Shown here: in pieces, positions 41,702 through 50,287 of the stretch | How the letters are laid out: the number at the start of each line of letters is the position of its first letter | Numbering within the stretch: position 1 is the stretch's first letter | Origin: an uncultured Acidimicrobiaceae bacterium | GTDB lineage: Bacteria > Actinomycetota > Acidimicrobiia > Spongiisociales > UBA5794 | NCBI GenBank assembly: GCA_947258375.1 | Contig: CAMYIJ010000013.1 | Location: 70,171 to 134,170, forward strand | DNA: 64,000 nucleotides | Direction of reading: 5' to 3' | Notes under the pieces: model-generated | Seen by the model: the letters and a program-made list of their open reading frames with translations, nothing else | Databases searched by the model: none | What the model was told of the DNA's origin: nothing | Made by a program: the position numbers and the translations under genes

Positions 41702-42703
41702 TCAGCCGACCTCCATGATGACCTTCAATGACGACGTGTCGTTGACCAGGGTGAAAGCCTCCGCGGCGTCCGCCAGCGGCAGGGTGTGCGTCACTATGGA
41801 TGCGAGATCCAACACCCCGGCGGCGGCCAGCTCAATGCCGCGCTGGTAGTCGGTAGGACGGGCCGCCCGCGGGTTGTGGATCGTCAACTCCTTGTGATAG
41901 AGCTGGTAATAGGGCAATCCCTTGTCGCCGCCGGTCAAGGTCCCGAAGACGACAACCTCGCCACCCGTACGCGCCAGCTCGATCGATTGCGCCAGCGTGG
42001 ACTCGTAACCGGCAGACTCCACTACGACGTCGGCACCGCGTCCGCCGGTCACCTCGGCAACCGTCCTCGCCGCCTCGTCGGGTGCCGCCGTGGCCGCGGC
42101 GCCGTGCTCGATCGCGAGCCGGCGTTTCCACTCCGAACGAGTGACGCCGACCACGGTGGTCCCACGGGCCGCCAGCAGCTGGACGAAGATCTGCCCTGAG
42201 ACGCCCAGACCAACGACCGCCACGACGTCGCCGGGAAAAACATTGACGGCGCGAGCCGCGTGGACACATGTCCCCAGAACCTGAAGCAGCCCCGAGGCCG
42301 CATCGCTGATCGCTTCAGGCACGGGCAGCAGCCGCGACTCGGGAGCACTGATGTACTCGGCGAACACTCCGTCGGCGTCGCGCCCCAGGAGACCGCCGTT
42401 GAGGCACAGGTTCGGCCTTCCTTCCCAGCACAGGTCACAGTGCCCGCACGCGATGGCGGGATCGACCATGACTCGCTGGCCGACCGGGAGGATCCCGCGG
42501 CTGCCTGCCTGCACAATCTCACCGACCATCTCGTGACCCATGACGCGCGGGAAATCAACCGGTATGGCTCCTGCCAGGATCTTCACATCGGTTCCGCAGA
42601 TACCCGCCCGGTGAATCCGCACCAACGCCTCGCCGGCGACGGCGGGGTCTGCGACATCGGCGACGTCGAGCTCGCCCGGCGCCACGACTCTCACTGCCTT
42701 CAC
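41702..42703 (-). CDS. zinc-dependent medium-chain alcohol dehydrogenase
   Basis: A 333-residue MDR dehydrogenase. Catalytic zinc ligands are in AGICGTD and GHEMVGE. The structural zinc site is the four-Cys lobe CGHCDLCWEGRPNLC. The NAD(P)-binding motif is VVGLGVSG, later than usual because of the family layout. The ATG is followed by the typical MKAVRVV start. It converges on one GntR gene and is divergent from the other, so either may regulate it. It would oxidise a secondary alcohol or polyol. Confidence 0.92.
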   Translation of the reverse strand: MKAVRVVAPGELDVADVADPAVAGEALVRIHRAGICGTDVKILAGAIPVDFPRVMGHEMVGEIVQAGSRGILPVGQRVMVDPAIACGHCDLCWEGRPNLCLNGGLLGRDADGVFAEYISAPESRLLPVPEAISDAASGLLQVLGTCVHAARAVNVFPGDVVAVVGLGVSGQIFVQLLAARGTTVVGVTRSEWKRRLAIEHGAAATAAPDEAARTVAEVTGGRGADVVVESAGYESTLAQSIELARTGGEVVVFGTLTGGDKGLPYYQLYHKELTIHNPRAARPTDYQRGIELAAAGVLDLASIVTHTLPLADAAEAFTLVNDTSSLKVIMEVG

Positions 42704-42818
42704 CCTGCCTCCTCACGGATTCGCTGATGCGCCCGATTGTACGACTGAAGTATTCGGCCGTTGTGACCCTGAGCGCCCGGGCAAGCCGCATAGAATGGTG
42801 GCCGCAACAGGAGATTCC

Positions 42819-43502
42819 ATGACCGATGATCAGCGTTCACTGCGGGACATCGTACTGCCGCAGATCGCGCCCACCAGCAGGCAAACCGCGCACGAGTTCG
42901 TTCGTGAGACCTTGCGCCAGGCAATCCTCAACGGGCACCTCGCCGGAGGCACCCGGCTGGTCCAGGCGGAGCTGGCCGAGCTCCTGGACGTGAGCACAAC
43001 TCCGGTTCGCGAGGCCCTGCGCGACCTGGTTGCCGACGGCCTGGTCCGCTTCGATCCCCACCGCGGTGGCGTGGTCAGCGAGATCAAGGTCGAGGAGATG
43101 GAAGAGGTATACGACCTGCGAATGCTGCTCGAAGTGAAGGCCATGGAACTGGCCGCCGAGAACATGAGGCCGGACGTCCTCGACCGGGCGCGGTCCATCC
43201 ACGTGCAGATGCGATCGGCCCCGCACTCCGCAGAGTGGGTGATGATGAACCGCGACTTCCACATGACCATCTACGAGGCTGCCGACTCGCCGAAGCTGCT
43301 GGCAATTCTGCGCGGGCTCATCGACTCTTCCGTGATGTACGTTGGCGCCGCGTGGCAGGTCCACCCGAACCTCCGCGAACAGGGCGGCGCCGACCACGAG
43401 GAGATCCTGCGCATGCTGGCGGCGGGCGATGGTGCCGGGGCAGTAGAAGCCATCAAACGTCACATGACGATCCCGCGCACGGTGCTCGCGTTGACGTCGT
43501 AG
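42819..43502 (+). CDS. GntR family regulator, FCD domain
   Basis: A 227-residue FCD-type GntR regulator with winged-helix segment ELAELLDVSTTPVREALRD and a C-terminal all-helical FCD domain. The ATG follows ACAGGAGATT. It shares the RxVQxELAE...TTPVREALRDL block with the regulator at 40975, which points to duplication. It is divergent from the alcohol dehydrogenase and convergent with the molybdenum hydroxylase, both likely targets. An organic acid effector is expected from the family. Confidence 0.93.
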   Translation: MTDDQRSLRDIVLPQIAPTSRQTAHEFVRETLRQAILNGHLAGGTRLVQAELAELLDVSTTPVREALRDLVADGLVRFDPHRGGVVSEIKVEEMEEVYDLRMLLEVKAMELAAENMRPDVLDRARSIHVQMRSAPHSAEWVMMNRDFHMTIYEAADSPKLLAILRGLIDSSVMYVGAAWQVHPNLREQGGADHEEILRMLAAGDGAGAVEAIKRHMTIPRTVLALTS

Positions 43503-43531
43503 CCATCGGCGCAAAAGCAGCACGTTTCGTA

Positions 43532-45805
43532 TCACACACTCTTGTTGGCGCGGCGGAGGGCTTCCCACACCCGTGCCGGTGTCAGCGGGAGATCGAGGTG
43601 GGGAACTCCACGCCTGGCCAGAACATCCATGACGGCGCTGTGAACCGCCGGCGTGGCTCCCACCGTGCCTCCCTCGGCTACCCCTTTGGCACCCAACGGG
43701 TTGTACGGCGAGGGCGTGACCGTGTGGCGAGATTCGATGAGCGGGACGTCTCCGGCTGCGGGAATCTGGTACGAAACCATGGTGGCCGTCAGCGGGTTCC
43801 CATCGTCATCGAACCGGAAGCCCTCGAAGAGCGCTTGGCCGATGCCCTGAACCACGGCGCCGTGGACCTGACCGGCCGCCAGCATCGGATTCACCACGTT
43901 GCCGCAATCGTCAAAGGCTATGTGGCGGCGCAACCGAACCGAGCCCGTCTCGATCTCGACGTCCACCACCGCAATGTGCACGCCAAAGGCGTACGTGGAG
44001 CCGGGGCTCTCGAGAGCAACCTCAGCGGATAACGGCTGGCCACTCTGTCCCGCCAGTGCGGCCAGCTCACTCCAGCCGACGACCGAGTCGGGGACGCCGG
44101 CCACGCCCAACCCCGCGTCGGGCACGAGCACCAGGTCATGGGCAGACGCTTCCAGGTGGGCAGCCGCCAAGACACGGGCGTGCGCAATCACCTCGTCGGC
44201 CGCGGCCGCCGCCGATGAGCCGATCAGCTGCAGCGATCGGGAGGCCGCAGTTGGCCCAATGCCTTCCGGCACGAGCCGGGTGTCGGACTGCAGGACCGCG
44301 ACCCGGTCCGGCGAGACGTCGAACCGGCCCGAAACCAGATCGGCGAACGTAGTGGCGTGGCCCTGTCCGTGGGAACTACCCCCGATCCGGACGATGATCC
44401 TCCCATCATCTGCGACGGCCACGGCGCCGAACTCGCGGGGTGGGGCGATGCCGATATTCGACTCGACATAGATGGAAAGGCCGATGCCCATCTGGACCGG
44501 GTCGGCGGCCTCGATACGACGGAGTCGCTCCGCCGTCAGCGCCGGCCAATCTGCGTGATCTAGGGCCGCGTCGAGGGTGCCCTCGTAGTCGCCTGAGTCA
44601 TAGAGCGCGCCGGTGGCGGTGCGATGCGGCTCATGGAAGGCCGGAATGAGATTGCGGCGCCGCACTTCGACGGGATCCATATCGAGCTCGAGGGCCAGCA
44701 GGTCCATCATCCGCTCGATCATCTGGATGCCTTCGGGCCGTCCAGCACCCCGATAGGCCCCTATCGGAGTGCGGTTGGTGACGACTGACTCGGCGAGTGC
44801 CTCGACCACCGGGATGTCATACACCCCGGCGCTCAGCTCCATCGCGTAGCTGCCGAGCGAAGCGGCCACGGTTGGATAGGCCCCGGCATCGTCGCGGTAG
44901 CGCACTCGAAGACCAACGAGCCGCCCGTCACGCTTGGCACCGAGCTCCGCATACTGCACCTGGCCCCTGCCGTGCACCATGTTGATGAGGTTCTCCGTTC
45001 GCGTCTCGACCCATGAGACCGGGCGCCCCAGCTCGAGCGCCAGCGCCGCCACGACGATGTGCTCCGGGTAGGTAACGCCTTTGGCCCCGAAGCCCCCGCC
45101 CATCGCGGGCACGGTCACGTGCACCACTTCCGGATCGAGCTGCAGCGTGCCGCTGATCGTCTGGCGCGCCCCCTGCGGGTGCTGGGTCCCCATTGTGATG
45201 ACCAGTCCACCGCTCCCATCCGGCTCTGCGACTATGGCCGAAGGCTCCATGGGAACCGGGGCAAGCCGCTGCTGCACCATCCGTTGCGTCACGACGACTT
45301 CGGCTCCCGCGAGCGGGTCGGAGTCGGCGGAGAGCGCCTTGGTCCAAACCAGATTGGACCCGGCTTCGGGAAACAGGACGGGTTGATCCGGATCGAGTGC
45401 AAGATCAGGATCCGTCGCCACTGGAAGCAACTCGAAGTCGACCCACACGTTGCCCGCCCGGTCGCGGGCCTCACGAGGACTATCGGCAAGCACCACGGCA
45501 ACCGGGTCGCCGACGTATCGGACCACCCCTCTGGCAAGGACGGGTCGATCGAATGCATTGCTGAACAGAGGTACCGCGGCGAGGTCGAGGCCGAGGTCGC
45601 CGTCGGTGAAGAGCATCTCCTCGTCGTGCTCAATCGAAGAGATCCGCCCGTGGGGCACGGTCGAGCGTACAAACGCCGCGTGCAGCGTTCCCGGCGGGCA
45701 GACGTCCGAAACAAAGGAACGTACCCCGCGGAGTAAATCGGGGTCCTCGCGTCGGTTGCTGCCGACACCGGTCGGCGTGCCGCGGTCTGACTCCGGTTCG
45801 GTCAC
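43532..45805 (-). CDS. xanthine dehydrogenase family, molybdopterin-binding large subunit (CoxL-like)
   Basis: A 757-residue molybdenum hydroxylase large subunit. GGGFGAK and AYRGAGRPE lie in the molybdopterin domain, and the catalytic Glu is in KGVAEGGTVGATPAV near the C-terminus. AYRGAGR marks the non-CO-oxidising (form II) group. Such subunits normally work with FAD (CoxM) and 2Fe-2S (CoxS) subunits. Neither is encoded nearby, so the gene is an orphan in this window. Hydroxylation of an N-heterocycle or aldehyde is expected. The gene is convergent with a GntR gene and 9 bp from the beta-propeller gene stop. Confidence 0.9.
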   Translation of the reverse strand: MTEPESDRGTPTGVGSNRREDPDLLRGVRSFVSDVCPPGTLHAAFVRSTVPHGRISSIEHDEEMLFTDGDLGLDLAAVPLFSNAFDRPVLARGVVRYVGDPVAVVLADSPREARDRAGNVWVDFELLPVATDPDLALDPDQPVLFPEAGSNLVWTKALSADSDPLAGAEVVVTQRMVQQRLAPVPMEPSAIVAEPDGSGGLVITMGTQHPQGARQTISGTLQLDPEVVHVTVPAMGGGFGAKGVTYPEHIVVAALALELGRPVSWVETRTENLINMVHGRGQVQYAELGAKRDGRLVGLRVRYRDDAGAYPTVAASLGSYAMELSAGVYDIPVVEALAESVVTNRTPIGAYRGAGRPEGIQMIERMMDLLALELDMDPVEVRRRNLIPAFHEPHRTATGALYDSGDYEGTLDAALDHADWPALTAERLRRIEAADPVQMGIGLSIYVESNIGIAPPREFGAVAVADDGRIIVRIGGSSHGQGHATTFADLVSGRFDVSPDRVAVLQSDTRLVPEGIGPTAASRSLQLIGSSAAAAADEVIAHARVLAAAHLEASAHDLVLVPDAGLGVAGVPDSVVGWSELAALAGQSGQPLSAEVALESPGSTYAFGVHIAVVDVEIETGSVRLRRHIAFDDCGNVVNPMLAAGQVHGAVVQGIGQALFEGFRFDDDGNPLTATMVSYQIPAAGDVPLIESRHTVTPSPYNPLGAKGVAEGGTVGATPAVHSAVMDVLARRGVPHLDLPLTPARVWEALRRANKSV

Positions 45806-45814
45806 GTCCCCATC

Positions 45815-47092
45815 CTATGGGATCGCGCTCGGCCTGCAGCTATCGACCACCCCGGGGTCGCCAACTCCCACCCACAGCTGAGCGCTGGAGTCTGCGCCGC
45901 GCCCCCGATCGGCGAGCACGATTCGATCCACACCAACGGCCGCAACCTCAGCCTGGACGTAGTCGGCAAGGCGGTGCCAGCACAGCCCGTCGGGCGAGAA
46001 CCAGGCGAGCCGCCGCCGGCTCCCGAAGTCGCGGCCGAGGATCACGAACCCGAGTTCTCCCACGGCGATATCGGTGAGGGTGACATCCGCCGCTGCCGGC
46101 GACCATTCGTGCTCGGACCAGTTCCACCCGTCGGGGGACTCCCAGATGACCGGTTCATCGCGGCCGCGTCCGCCGACCGCCAGATATCGACCCGGCCGGC
46201 CGGCGACGTCATAAACGAAGCTACCCGGGGCGAAACCGGCCGCTTCCGAGACGGGCGACCAGTCGCGGCCTTCTGGGGAGGTCCACAGCTGCGGATCACA
46301 GACCGGCCACGTCAGATTGATGCCCAGCTTGTTGAGCGGCACGAACGCCACGAGCCCGCCGGGTGTGGCGAGGAGAGGGAGATAGTCCAAGGACCCTTCG
46401 AACGGCGGGAGGCAACCATGCGGCTGGGCCGGTGAGGTGAACCGCTCCCAGAGGTCCTCGCTGGGATCCCACCATTCGCCGCGCTCAATCACGAGATCAA
46501 ACCGCTCACCATCGGGCGAGTAATACAGCTCACCCTCCAACGAGTGAACCAGCATTCCGCCGTCGGTCACGACCAGAGCGGGCCGGCCCGACAGGTAGCC
46601 GACGCGGGCGAATGTCGGCAACTCGGTCGGGTCTTGCTCAGTCCACCGGCCACCATCCCAGTCGAGCCGGACGGTGCTGTACTCGCGGAAGGCGACCAGG
46701 CCTTCCCCGTCGCCGACAATCCCGAACTGGACACTCGAGAGCGGGCTGGGCGACCACGAGATGCCGTCCTGAGAGGACCACAGTTGGGAGCCTTCCGCCG
46801 ACGGCCCCGACAGGACCGCGAAGCCCTCGGGGGTGGCCAGAAGGCTTTCGAGGCGGAGCTTCGCTTCGGGGGTCACGCCTATCGCCCACTCCAAACCGCT
46901 CCCGCCTCCCGGAAGGCCGTCCGGCAACCCGTCGCCGGCCGGGCTCCCGCCGACGGCCACCAACGCTCCCAGAACGGCAATCGCCAGCAGACCAACGCCG
47001 ACAACGAACCCACCCGGCCGCGCGTCGGGTGTGATGCCCGGTTCCGGCTCCGGCGACACCGGGTGGACGGCTTCTTTGTCCGGTTCGGACAT
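45815..47092 (-). CDS. membrane-anchored Asp-box beta-propeller protein
   Basis: A 425-residue protein with a 26-residue cytoplasmic lead, a single transmembrane segment at about residues 29-48 and a large extracytoplasmic domain. At least five Asp-box-like repeats are visible: SQDGISW, SPDGERF, SPEGRDW, SPDGWNW and SPDGLCW. They indicate a sialidase-like or photosynthesis-assembly-like propeller. I see no catalytic residues, so enzymatic activity is not claimed; a sensing or binding role is possible. It is 9 bp upstream of the molybdenum hydroxylase gene on the same strand. The 266 bp upstream to the SDR hold no gene that I can support. Confidence 0.72.
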   Translation of the reverse strand: MSEPDKEAVHPVSPEPEPGITPDARPGGFVVGVGLLAIAVLGALVAVGGSPAGDGLPDGLPGGGSGLEWAIGVTPEAKLRLESLLATPEGFAVLSGPSAEGSQLWSSQDGISWSPSPLSSVQFGIVGDGEGLVAFREYSTVRLDWDGGRWTEQDPTELPTFARVGYLSGRPALVVTDGGMLVHSLEGELYYSPDGERFDLVIERGEWWDPSEDLWERFTSPAQPHGCLPPFEGSLDYLPLLATPGGLVAFVPLNKLGINLTWPVCDPQLWTSPEGRDWSPVSEAAGFAPGSFVYDVAGRPGRYLAVGGRGRDEPVIWESPDGWNWSEHEWSPAAADVTLTDIAVGELGFVILGRDFGSRRRLAWFSPDGLCWHRLADYVQAEVAAVGVDRIVLADRGRGADSSAQLWVGVGDPGVVDSCRPSAIP

Positions 47093-47358
47093 TCGACTCG
47101 ATTTCCAATCGTTCGATCGCTGCCATCATCCCAGCAGGATCGGGCGCCTAGTGGACCGTCGCACAATTAATCGCGGCGTCTCTGCGGCCCTCAGCGCCCC
47201 TGGCGTCGTCCTCCGCCTCGACGCATCGCACTGATGCGCCTTCGTTGTGCGTCCTACCCAGATGACGCTGATGACTCGCAGACACGCGCCCGCTAACCAG
47301 CGCCGGGGCGCGCCACGAGAAGCCTCCCGGCCGGGAGAACTGATAATGGAGGTGTCGC

Positions 47359-48144
47359 ATGGCCGAGAATCTCGCAGGAAAGGTGGCGGTGGTCACGGGC
47401 GGAAGTCGAGGCATCGGCCGCGCCATAGCCCAGCGCCTTGCCACGGAGGGTGCCGACTGCCTCATCGTGGCCCGAACGCCGGAGAACCTGGCGACTGCTG
47501 CCGACGAGTTGGCTGCCACCGGACGGAGAATCGAAACCTGCGCCGTTGACCTTCGCAGCCTGGAAGGCTGCGAAGCCGTGCAAGGCCGACTGGACGACAC
47601 GTTTGGTCGAATCGATATCCTGGTCAATTGTGCCGGCGCCACCCAGGCCGGTCCGTTCCTCGACCTCAGCGACGACGTGTGGCAGGACGGGTTCGATTTG
47701 AAATTCTGGGGTGCGGTGCGATTGACACGGTTGCTGTGGCCGAGCCTCGGAGAGGCCAAGGGCACAGTGATCAACATCGTGGGCGGCTTCGCCCGTACGC
47801 CGGCGGCAGACTTCATGATTGGGGGCGCGGTCAACGCAGCCTTCGCCAACTTCAGCAAGGCTCTTGCCGGCCTCGGTCTGCGCGACGACGTCAACGTCAA
47901 CACCGTACATCCGGGCCAGACCGTCACCGATCGGCTGGATCAGGTATTCGAGACCCGGGCGGCACAAGCTGGGATAACGCCCGATGAGTTCCAACAGAAG
48001 ATCATCGAGCGCCAGGGCGTGCGCCGCCTCGGCAAGCCGGATGATGTGGCCGCCCTGGTCGCCTTCCTGTGCTCGCCGGAAGCTCGCCACATTCAGGGCA
48101 CCGCCATCGGCGTTGACGGCGGAGCGACTTCCGGCCTCTTCTAG
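47359..48144 (+). CDS. SDR family oxidoreductase with non-canonical active site
   Basis: A 261-residue Rossmann protein with the SDR cofactor motif TGGSRGIG (about residues 14-21) and NCAG. At the position of the catalytic Tyr-x3-Lys it reads GGAVN (my alignment by eye: Tyr to Gly, Lys to Asn), preceded by NIVGGFAR instead of NxSS. It therefore lacks the classical tetrad, as does a known divergent SDR subgroup with an NAA-type motif. The ATG follows GGAGGTG. It precedes the TctC-like and dioxygenase genes by 38 bp and may share their transcript. Confidence 0.85.
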   Translation: MAENLAGKVAVVTGGSRGIGRAIAQRLATEGADCLIVARTPENLATAADELAATGRRIETCAVDLRSLEGCEAVQGRLDDTFGRIDILVNCAGATQAGPFLDLSDDVWQDGFDLKFWGAVRLTRLLWPSLGEAKGTVINIVGGFARTPAADFMIGGAVNAAFANFSKALAGLGLRDDVNVNTVHPGQTVTDRLDQVFETRAAQAGITPDEFQQKIIERQGVRRLGKPDDVAALVAFLCSPEARHIQGTAIGVDGGATSGLF

Positions 48145-48182
48145 TGCTCTGTCGCACGATTGGCGGGCACTAGCGTGAGCGG

Positions 48183-49106
48183 GTGACTACCGCTTCCGGA
48201 GCCGGCTGGCGTCCTCAACGTGAGGTTGAGCTGCTGGCGGGCACCCCGCCCGGCGGCGGCCAGGACCGGGCCGCCCGGGCACTGGCGGTCGCGCTGGAGG
48301 AAGCTGTCGACATCTCCGTTACCGTCACCAACGCCCCCGGTCTCGGCGGTGCCAAGGCGTGGGCCCGGCTCGCCGGGCGAAGCGGCGACGGACACTCCTT
48401 GGCAATCAGCTCACCAACGTTGATCACCAATGAGCTGACGGGTGTTGCCACCACCGGCACCGACTCTGTCACCCAGATCGCCCTGCTGTGCACCGAATAC
48501 ATCGCCTTTGCCGTGCCTGCCGGATCGCAAATGGCGACCGCGGGAGACCTCATCGACCGGCTCCCCACGCCCGAACGTCCCGATGTCTCTCTCGCCACGG
48601 CACGAGGCAACGTCAATCACGTCGCTCTGGCCTACCTGTGCCGCCATGCCGCGACCGAGCCCCAAAACGTGGACGTGCGGGTCTTCGACTCAGCCCGTCA
48701 CGCCATCGCCGATGTTCTCGACCGGGACCGTGGGGTCGTCGCGGTGAGCGCGGCCTCGGTCCTTCCCGAGATCGGGGCGGGCACTTTGCGGGTGCTCGCC
48801 CTGTCCGCTCCGATGCGGCTCGGGGACCCCTTCGCCGCGGTGCCCACCTGGAACGAGCTCGGCGTCGACTGCACGATCGGTACCTGGCGCGGGGTCGTCG
48901 GGCCCCCCGGGCTGGCTCCGGCCACCCTGGCCTTCTGGGATCAGGCTGCGAACGCGGCCGCGCTGGCCGCGGCGTGGCGTGCCGCGCTGTCCCGGCACAT
49001 GTGGTCCGACACCTACCTCGACGCCGCCGCCGCGAACCGGTTCATGGACGAGGAGGAGAAGCGCATGCGCCTGGCGCTCGGCGAGCTGGACCTGCTCGAT
49101 GGCTGA
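48183..49106 (+). CDS. TctC/Bug-like binding protein without signal peptide
   Basis: A 307-residue protein of the tripartite tricarboxylate transporter receptor (TctC/Bug) family. The mature-domain start WRPQREVELLAGTPPGGGQD matches the segment that normally follows a signal peptide. Here the GTG start is preceded by an in-frame TAG four codons upstream, so no signal sequence can be added. The protein is therefore predicted to be cytoplasmic. No TctA or TctB gene lies in the window. It overlaps the LigB-like gene by 8 bp and might bind a carboxylate for the dioxygenase or act as an accessory. Confidence 0.82.
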   Translation: MTTASGAGWRPQREVELLAGTPPGGGQDRAARALAVALEEAVDISVTVTNAPGLGGAKAWARLAGRSGDGHSLAISSPTLITNELTGVATTGTDSVTQIALLCTEYIAFAVPAGSQMATAGDLIDRLPTPERPDVSLATARGNVNHVALAYLCRHAATEPQNVDVRVFDSARHAIADVLDRDRGVVAVSAASVLPEIGAGTLRVLALSAPMRLGDPFAAVPTWNELGVDCTIGTWRGVVGPPGLAPATLAFWDQAANAAALAAAWRAALSRHMWSDTYLDAAAANRFMDEEEKRMRLALGELDLLDG

Positions 49107-49947
49107 GATCGTCCTCACCCTCGGCGTTCCCCACACTCCGCTGCTGTGGAATCTCACGAAGCCGCCGGTCCCCGATGACCTGGCGGGAGTTGTGGCGGAG
49201 TACGGGCGCTTCCGCACGATGCTGGCGGAGGTACGCCCGGATGCGGTCGTCCTTGTGGCCACCGACCACTTCCGGCAGTTGATGACGGCCAACATGCCGG
49301 CGTTTCTGATCGGCAAGGCGCCGCAGATGCGAGGTACCCATCCCAACGAGGAACGGGAATTCGGGATTCCGCCGGTGACGCTGTCGGGCGACCCGGATTT
49401 GGCGCGGCTGGTGCTGGGTCATCACGAGCTGCCAACGGGATTCGACTTCTCGTTCTCGGACGAACCCTGGCTGGACCATGCTTTCGTCGTCCCTCTGCTG
49501 TACCTCACGCCCGACCTCGACGTACCGGTGGTCCCCATATACACGAACTGCAACGCCCCTCCCCTGCCGAGCGCCCGCCGCTTCGCAGATCTGGGCGGCT
49601 ACCTGCGGGCGACCATCAATGGCTCCGCGCTGGACCGCCGCGTCGCCGTGATCGCGAGTGGCCACCTGGCATACGAGCTCGGCGGGCCCCGCCAGTTCCT
49701 CGGTGAATCGCCCGACGGGGAGTTCGACGAACACGCCGTGTCCTGGATGGCGCAAGGCGACCTCGACGGGGCCGTGGCCGGCTGTGGGTTCGACCGGCTC
49801 AACGACGCCGGCAACCTCACCTTCCAGTTCCTCAACTTCATCACCGCCCTTGCTTCCGCCGGGGCGCAGCCGGCGACTCACGCCGCCGGCATCGCCTGCC
49901 GGTTCGGAAACGAGCCCTTCTTTGCCTGGAAGCAGAACCGCACATGA
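49099..49947 (+). CDS. class III extradiol dioxygenase, LigB-type catalytic subunit
   Basis: A 282-residue LigB-superfamily protein. GVPHTP near the N-terminus (His12) corresponds to the first iron ligand region, ATDHF to the DH segment and ASGHLAYELGG to the conserved His near the substrate. Typical reactions are ring opening of protocatechuate or gallate-like catechols with Fe(II) and O2. The gene overlaps the TctC-like gene by 8 bp and the LigA-like gene by 4 bp (ATGA). This gene order (large then small subunit) is the reverse of ligAB. Substrate not determined. Confidence 0.87.
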   Translation: MAEIVLTLGVPHTPLLWNLTKPPVPDDLAGVVAEYGRFRTMLAEVRPDAVVLVATDHFRQLMTANMPAFLIGKAPQMRGTHPNEEREFGIPPVTLSGDPDLARLVLGHHELPTGFDFSFSDEPWLDHAFVVPLLYLTPDLDVPVVPIYTNCNAPPLPSARRFADLGGYLRATINGSALDRRVAVIASGHLAYELGGPRQFLGESPDGEFDEHAVSWMAQGDLDGAVAGCGFDRLNDAGNLTFQFLNFITALASAGAQPATHAAGIACRFGNEPFFAWKQNRT

Positions 49948-50285
49948 GCCGGTACATGGTCAACAAGTTCCTGTGGGAGGTGGAATCCGACAATGAGAGC
50001 CTGGCGTCCTTCAAGCATGATCCGGCCGGGTTCGTGGCGGACTGGGAACTCGGGGCCGCCACGCCGCAACCTCCGTACCCCGCGGGCGGCTCACTCACGG
50101 CGGCGGAGCGGCAGGCATGCATCGCCGTCGACTACGCCGCGCTGTATTCCATGGGGGCCCACCCTTACCTGCTGTGGCACTTCATCCGCGCCGTATTGGT
50201 GCCGGACCCAATGACCGTCGCGGAGCTGAGCGAGGCGTTGAAGCGGGCCATTGCCCCCCTCGACCGGCCCGATTTCACCACCTGA
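49944..50285 (+). CDS. LigA-type small subunit of extradiol dioxygenase
   Basis: A 113-residue helical protein of the LigA family (protocatechuate 4,5-dioxygenase alpha chain). KFLWEVESDNESLASFKHDP near the N-terminus and GAHPYLLWHFIRA near the middle match the subunit that closes the LigB active site. The ATG overlaps the LigB-like stop. Size is normal for a free subunit. Its stop and the stop of the convergent dehydrogenase gene are embedded in a 12-bp palindrome. The pair is expected to form an alpha2beta2 dioxygenase. Confidence 0.87.
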   Translation: MSRYMVNKFLWEVESDNESLASFKHDPAGFVADWELGAATPQPPYPAGGSLTAAERQACIAVDYAALYSMGAHPYLLWHFIRAVLVPDPMTVAELSEALKRAIAPLDRPDFTT

Positions 50286-50287
50286 CG

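Noticed and set aside
43532..45805. Aerobic carbon monoxide dehydrogenase large subunit
   Set aside because: The active-site loop is AYRGAGR rather than the CO-oxidising AYxCSxR form, and no CoxM/CoxS genes are present.
47231..47255. TTCGTTGTGC resembling an arm of the 56-bp palindrome
   Set aside because: Only about ten bases match and no complementary arm is present nearby, so it is not counted as a third copy.
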